Below, piece after piece: positions 60,749 through 64,000 of a stretch of 64,000 nucleotides of DNA; the stretch's first letter is position 1; every line of letters starts with the position of its first letter. The notes beneath the pieces were generated by a model, which was not told the DNA's origin, did not search any database, and saw only the letters and a list, made by a program, of their open reading frames with translations. A program made the translations under genes and the position numbers. This DNA comes from JBMDXK01 sp048594375 (GTDB lineage Bacteria > Pseudomonadota > Alphaproteobacteria > Rhizobiales > Methylopilaceae), in assembly GCA_048594375.1 (NCBI GenBank), contig JBMDXK010000005.1:33784-97783 (forward strand), written 5' to 3'.

Positions 60749-60762
60749 ACGAAGGACGCGCT

Positions 60763-62163
60763 ATGACTTTTTCTGATTACAAAATCCGCGACATTTCTCT
60801 TGCTGAGTGGGGTCGCAAAGAAATCATTATTGCTGAAACCGAAATGCCTGGCCTCATGTCTATCCGTGAAGAGTTTGGCGCAGCGCAGCCTTTAAAGGGC
60901 GCGCGCATTGCCGGTTCGCTGCATATGACCATTCAGACAGCGGTGCTGATTGAAACGCTCAAAGCGCTGGGTGCAGACATCCGCTGGGCATCATGCAACA
61001 TTTATTCCACACAGGATCACGCCGCGGCGGCCATTGCGGCTGCTGGTATTCCCGTATTTGCGGTTAAAGGTGAAACACTGGAAGAATACTGGGAATACTG
61101 CCACAACATTTTTGAATGGGCGGATGGCGGCGTTCCAAACATGATTCTCGATGACGGCGGCGATGCCACCATGCTCATTCATTTGGGTATGCGCGCAGAG
61201 CAGGGCGATACAGCATTTCTGGATAAAGCATCCAATGAAGAAGAAACCGTCATGTTCGCGGCGATCAAAGAGCGCCTTAAAACCAAAAATGGCTGGTACA
61301 CCCAAGCGGCAAAAGCCATCCGTGGCGTCAGCGAAGAAACCACCACAGGCGTACACCGCCTTTATGATATGATGAAAGCCGGTACTCTCTTGTGGCCTGC
61401 CATCAACGTCAATGACAGCGTAACCAAATCCAAATTTGACAACCTCTACGGCTGCAAAGAAAGCCTCGTAGATGGTATCCGCCGCGGTACGGACGTAATG
61501 ATGGCCGGTAAAGTGGCCATGGTTGCCGGTTTTGGTGATGTGGGCAAAGGTTCTGCTGCATCCTTGCGCAATGCAGGCTGCCGCGTTTTGGTTTCTGAAA
61601 TTGATCCGATTTGCGCACTGCAAGCGGCAATGGAAGGCTATGAAGTCACCACCATGGAAGATGCAGCGCCGCGTGCAGATATCTTTGTAACAGCAACAGG
61701 CAACGTGGATGTTATCACTGTTGACCACATGCGCGCTATGAAAGACCGTGCAATCGTGTGCAACATTGGCCACTTTGATAGCGAAATCCAGATTCAGGGT
61801 CTCAAAAACTACAAATGGCACAACGTGAAGCCTCAGGTGGATGAAGTTGAATTTGCCGATGGCAAGCGCATTATCGTGCTGTCGGAAGGCCGTTTGGTGA
61901 ACCTTGGTAATGCAACAGGCCATCCTTCTTTCGTGATGTCTGCATCCTTCACCAACCAGACGCTTGCGCAGATTGAGCTGTGGTGCAACACGGACAAATA
62001 CGAGAAAAAAGTCTATACATTGCCAAAAGTTCTGGACGAAAAAGTAGCGGCTCTTCACCTTGAAAAAATCGGCGTGAAGCTCAGCAAACTTACAGATGAG
62101 CAGTCCACCTATCTCGGCATTGGTCAGCAAGGCCCCTTCAAGCCGGAGCATTACCGCTACTAA
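60763..62163 (+). CDS. ahcY: S-adenosylhomocysteine hydrolase AhcY
   Basis: AhcY splits S-adenosylhomocysteine to homocysteine and adenosine, relieving product inhibition of methyltransferases. The 466-residue protein has the long bacterial insertion, the NAD-binding GFGDVGKGSAASLR, the LVSEIDPICALQAAMEGY segment, VCNIGHFDSEI, and the signature C-terminus KPEHYRY, whose lysine and tyrosine contact NAD in the partner subunit. The ribosome-binding GAAGGA sits 8 nt before the ATG. A strong terminator follows. Confidence 0.98.
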   Translation: MTFSDYKIRDISLAEWGRKEIIIAETEMPGLMSIREEFGAAQPLKGARIAGSLHMTIQTAVLIETLKALGADIRWASCNIYSTQDHAAAAIAAAGIPVFAVKGETLEEYWEYCHNIFEWADGGVPNMILDDGGDATMLIHLGMRAEQGDTAFLDKASNEEETVMFAAIKERLKTKNGWYTQAAKAIRGVSEETTTGVHRLYDMMKAGTLLWPAINVNDSVTKSKFDNLYGCKESLVDGIRRGTDVMMAGKVAMVAGFGDVGKGSAASLRNAGCRVLVSEIDPICALQAAMEGYEVTTMEDAAPRADIFVTATGNVDVITVDHMRAMKDRAIVCNIGHFDSEIQIQGLKNYKWHNVKPQVDEVEFADGKRIIVLSEGRLVNLGNATGHPSFVMSASFTNQTLAQIELWCNTDKYEKKVYTLPKVLDEKVAALHLEKIGVKLSKLTDEQSTYLGIGQQGPFKPEHYRY

Positions 62164-62182
62164 GCTTTGAAATGCTAGAATA

Positions 62183-62222
62183 AAAAATGGCGATCCTCTT
62201 AGAGTGATCGCCATTTTTGTAT
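62183..62222 (+). terminator. Rho-independent terminator of ahcY
   Basis: A perfect 13-bp stem (AAAAATGGCGATC / GATCGCCATTTTT) with a 10-nt loop begins 20 nt after the ahcY stop; the T-run is part of the right arm. Confidence 0.9.
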
Positions 62223-62310
62223 GCACTACCGCAATCTCAACATAAGTGTATCGGTTTTTGCGCCTCCGCCTTGCTCTACCGCCAGCGCAGCCAAAATTGG
62301 CGTAAATTGA

Positions 62311-62344
62311 GTAAAAAGAAACCGGACGTGTGTGCGTCCGGTTT
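62311..62344 (-). terminator. Terminator of the YbjN-like gene
   Basis: AAACCGGACG / CGTCCGGTTT pair perfectly with a 6-nt loop. On the minus strand CTTTTTAC follows. It is 52 nt past the stop of the leftward gene and faces the ahcY terminator across the convergent region. Confidence 0.8.
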
Positions 62345-62395
62345 TATAAAAGGATTTTCCATATTCAATCTCTCGCCTGAAAGAGATTTCTAGTG

Positions 62396-62896
62396 TCAGG
62401 CTTCGCCAACCGTTTCAAACATTACCAGTTCCAGAGATTCGCGGGCGGTTTTATTTCCCGATACAACATAGTTGATAGCATCATAATATTGTTCACATGC
62501 TGCCAGTGCTGCCGAAACCATGGTTTCGCATTGTTTCCCTGTAGGAGGCAGACCGTCCGGCAAAAGTAAGGCGTGGCGATACATTACCACATGTTCTTCG
62601 CTCCAATAATCGAAATGGCCAATATACATTTGCTCATTGATTTGATTCAGGAGGCGTAAAAGTTCTATGACACGTTTTTCTGCAACCTTGACATCAAAGG
62701 CGCAACCGATATGCAACGCTTCTACCTCTTCCATCCATGTAATGGATACAAGGTAGGTATTATTGTCGCTTTCAACGCAAATAGTGATCTGATCTTCATC
62801 AGAGCGTTCAAATGACCAGTCGTTCAGCGTTGCCATTTCTTCAATGACATCGACAGGATGAATAGCTTTTGTGTTATCGAGGTTTAATGCGGACAC
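62396..62896 (-). CDS. YbjN-domain protein
   Basis: A 166-residue cytosolic protein of the YbjN family, with the pattern LNDWSFERSDEDQITICVE, WMEEVEALHIGCAF, LLNQINEQMYIGHFDYW and the C-terminal CEQYYDAINYVVSG. The domain resembles type III secretion chaperones in fold; E. coli YbjN is a sensory or stress regulator, and the alphaproteobacterial role is unknown. I start at the GTG at 62896 because GGGAGG precedes it by 5 nt and the frame upstream to 62986 codes for an unlikely cysteine- and histidine-rich extension. Confidence 0.85.
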   Translation of the reverse strand: MSALNLDNTKAIHPVDVIEEMATLNDWSFERSDEDQITICVESDNNTYLVSITWMEEVEALHIGCAFDVKVAEKRVIELLRLLNQINEQMYIGHFDYWSEEHVVMYRHALLLPDGLPPTGKQCETMVSAALAACEQYYDAINYVVSGNKTARESLELVMFETVGEA

Positions 62897-62956
62897 TGGA
62901 GCCTCCCTTGAATGGATGGGTAAATGCCAAGCATTTTCCTTGGGGCGCCCAAATTT

Positions 62957-62979
62957 GTACCGCTTGTTGCAAACGGTAC
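62957..62979. promoter_or_regulatory. Dyad upstream of the YbjN-like gene
   Basis: GTACCG and CGGTAC form a perfect 6-bp inverted repeat spaced by 11 nt, about 60 bp upstream of the GTG start. It could be an operator or a 5' UTR hairpin. Confidence 0.3.
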
Positions 62980-63110
62980 GGCACACGACGGACGGCTACC
63001 GGGAACAGGGGGCAACTCGAATCGCGCCGCTTTATTCACTATAGAGCATTTTGGAGTTTTTTGGAAATGCAATTAAAAGTTATCCTTCTGCGGTGATGGA
63101 CATCAAAGCA

Positions 63111-63368
63111 TTAGGTGTTTGTTCCAATACGGGCTTCCAATGCTGCAATGCGTGCTCTAAGGTGCTCATTTTCTTCCCGTGCTGCAACGGCAATTGCTTT
63201 CACCGCTTCAAATTCATCCCGCTTTACCACACCGCAGTCGTTGAGAACTTTTTCAATCTGCGAGCGTGTGGCGGTGCTTAATTCGCGTTTTACACCTTCG
63301 GCTGCCCCCATAGCGTCGGTCACCAGCCGCGAGACTCCATCCAGCAAGGAATGTGAGAACTGTGTCAT
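63111..63368 (-). CDS. UbiK accessory factor (BMFP/YqiC family)
   Basis: An 85-residue protein that begins MTQFSHSLLDGVSRLVTDAM and ends in a coiled coil with LRARIAALEARI. This matches UbiK/YqiC (BMFP, DUF526), a trimeric coiled-coil protein that helps the ubiquinone synthesis complex. I start at the ATG at 63368, which has GGAGAAG upstream; the open frame continues to 63431. It is transcribed divergently from the truncated gene at the right edge. Confidence 0.87.
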   Translation of the reverse strand: MTQFSHSLLDGVSRLVTDAMGAAEGVKRELSTATRSQIEKVLNDCGVVKRDEFEAVKAIAVAAREENEHLRARIAALEARIGTNT

Positions 63369-63627
63369 ATTCTTCTCCATAGCATCAGAAAGACAAGAAA
63401 CATATCTTCCTCTTTCTTCATGGCATTGCACAGATTGTATTTCAAGGCGGTGGATGGCAAAAATATTTTTTCGCAGAAAAAATCCCGAAAAGCATTAAGA
63501 CGCCGTAATTTTGCATCATTGCTTGTTTTTTTAGCTGTGATAATGCCCTCAGTCTTTGCGCCATCCTTAAAGAGATGGTAAGGGTGCCGTGCATACTCTA
63601 TTTTCTGGGGTTGGAGTTTTCTTTCTT

Positions 63628-64000
63628 ATGGTCTGGAACAGTAAACAGCGTCGGCACAGCCGGCAGGAGCCGAATTTCGGCAACCATGCTACTTCTGAGT
63701 CGCAAGATGAGTATTTTGTATCTTCTGGCAATATGAATTACGAGCGCCGGGCCATGCAGCAGGAATATTCTAGGGCGTATGAGGGGGAGGCGCGGGATGC
63801 TCCTCCCAAAAAATCATTTTTCCGGCGGCTTTTAAGACAGATCTTTTTTGGGCTTCCCAAGCCTGATAAAACAGCGCAGACCCGTTCTGTGAACGCCCGG
63901 CGTTCCGCTGGGCGTTATGCGGATTATGATGATTTACCGCTGCAAAACAATTCGCATTACGCCCACCATGATGATTTCGAGGATGATGATTTAATGCCAG
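63628..64000 (+). CDS. Truncated hypothetical protein, N-terminal 124 residues
   Basis: An open frame starts at the ATG at 63628, with GGAG 12 nt upstream, and runs off the window end without a stop. The visible part is hydrophilic and of low complexity: Arg/Gln/Ser-rich at first, a basic FFRRLLRQIFFGLPKP patch near residue 65, then an acidic, His-rich, Tyr/Asp-rich segment (ADYDDLPL, HHDDFEDDDL). This looks like the disordered cytoplasmic N-terminus of a larger, perhaps membrane, protein such as a penicillin-binding or division protein, but that is a guess and no family is claimed. Confidence 0.6.
   Translation, partial: MVWNSKQRRHSRQEPNFGNHATSESQDEYFVSSGNMNYERRAMQQEYSRAYEGEARDAPPKKSFFRRLLRQIFFGLPKPDKTAQTRSVNARRSAGRYADYDDLPLQNNSHYAHHDDFEDDDLMP

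Noticed and set aside
60700..60762. SAH or SAM riboswitch upstream of ahcY
   Set aside because: Only a short partial match to the SAH aptamer and no second closing helix; kept only as an unassigned leader.
60991..62226. 411-codon frame antisense to ahcY
   Set aside because: Long only because ahcY has few stops on the opposite strand; composition rich in Cys, His and Phe and no motif.
1..64000. CRISPR arrays, rRNA operons, prophage or transposase genes
   Set aside because: None recognised on either strand in a read-through of the window.

Overview
The window is one contiguous piece of an alphaproteobacterial chromosome that includes the replication origin. Evidence for the class is the gene order parB-parA-rsmG-mnmG-mnmE-rho-hemJ-hemE-[oriC]-maf-aroE-coaE-dnaQ-secB-timA-mltA-smr, a CtrA-box-rich origin between hemE and maf, a DivL-type tyrosine pseudo-kinase, a RegA/ActR-type regulator, the 1.6 kDa-class (about 1600-residue) NAD-glutamate dehydrogenase, CarD and a TsaE-kinase fusion. 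No genus is claimed. No rRNA, CRISPR array, insertion sequence or phage gene was seen, and the only tRNA is tRNA-Leu(CAG).

Layout. 1-8.4 kb: chromosome segregation and tRNA modification genes, Rho, and two haem genes, all leftward. 8.4-9.0 kb: oriC, with four exact TTAA-N7-TTAA CtrA boxes, DnaA-like boxes and a stretched parS. Four other parS or near-parS sites lie at 1.6, 4.1, 5.3 and 9.3 kb. 9-15.5 kb: rightward AT-rich housekeeping genes. 15.6-27.4 kb: argG, a ThiF/MoeB-like enzyme, a two-gene alternative spermidine pathway, a hydroxyacid reductase with a peptide-ABC ATPase, a RegA-like regulator, ComM/YifB and a hybrid histidine kinase.

27.5-40.3 kb: the accessory heart of the window. 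A tightly overlapping leftward operon encodes a 2495-residue highly reducing type I polyketide synthase with no release domain, an alpha-oxoamine synthase (the serine palmitoyltransferase fold) and a GNAT-type acyltransferase of the family that contains bacterial ceramide synthase. A divergent LacI/GntR-type regulator and a candidate operator lie upstream, and an NDUFA9/CerR-like reductase lies just beyond. Together they suggest that a dedicated PKS builds the acyl chain of an amino-polyketide or sphingolipid-like product, which is condensed with an amino acid and N-acylated. The product is inferred, not shown.

40.5-64 kb: tRNA-Leu, RNase D, lptC-lptA-lptB, CarD, NAD-GDH, RlmN, a leftward divL / tsaE-amgK fusion / murU cell-cycle and wall-recycling cluster, a phosphohexomutase, a retropepsin-like protease, a vWA protein, ahcY, a YbjN protein, UbiK and a truncated gene at the right end.

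Intergenic spaces carry a dispersed family of about 45-bp imperfect palindromes with a conserved asymmetric core (5.1, 11.3, 18.0, 27.4, 43.7 and 43.9 kb), a second palindrome family (39.3 and 45.5 kb), and several clear Rho-independent terminators.
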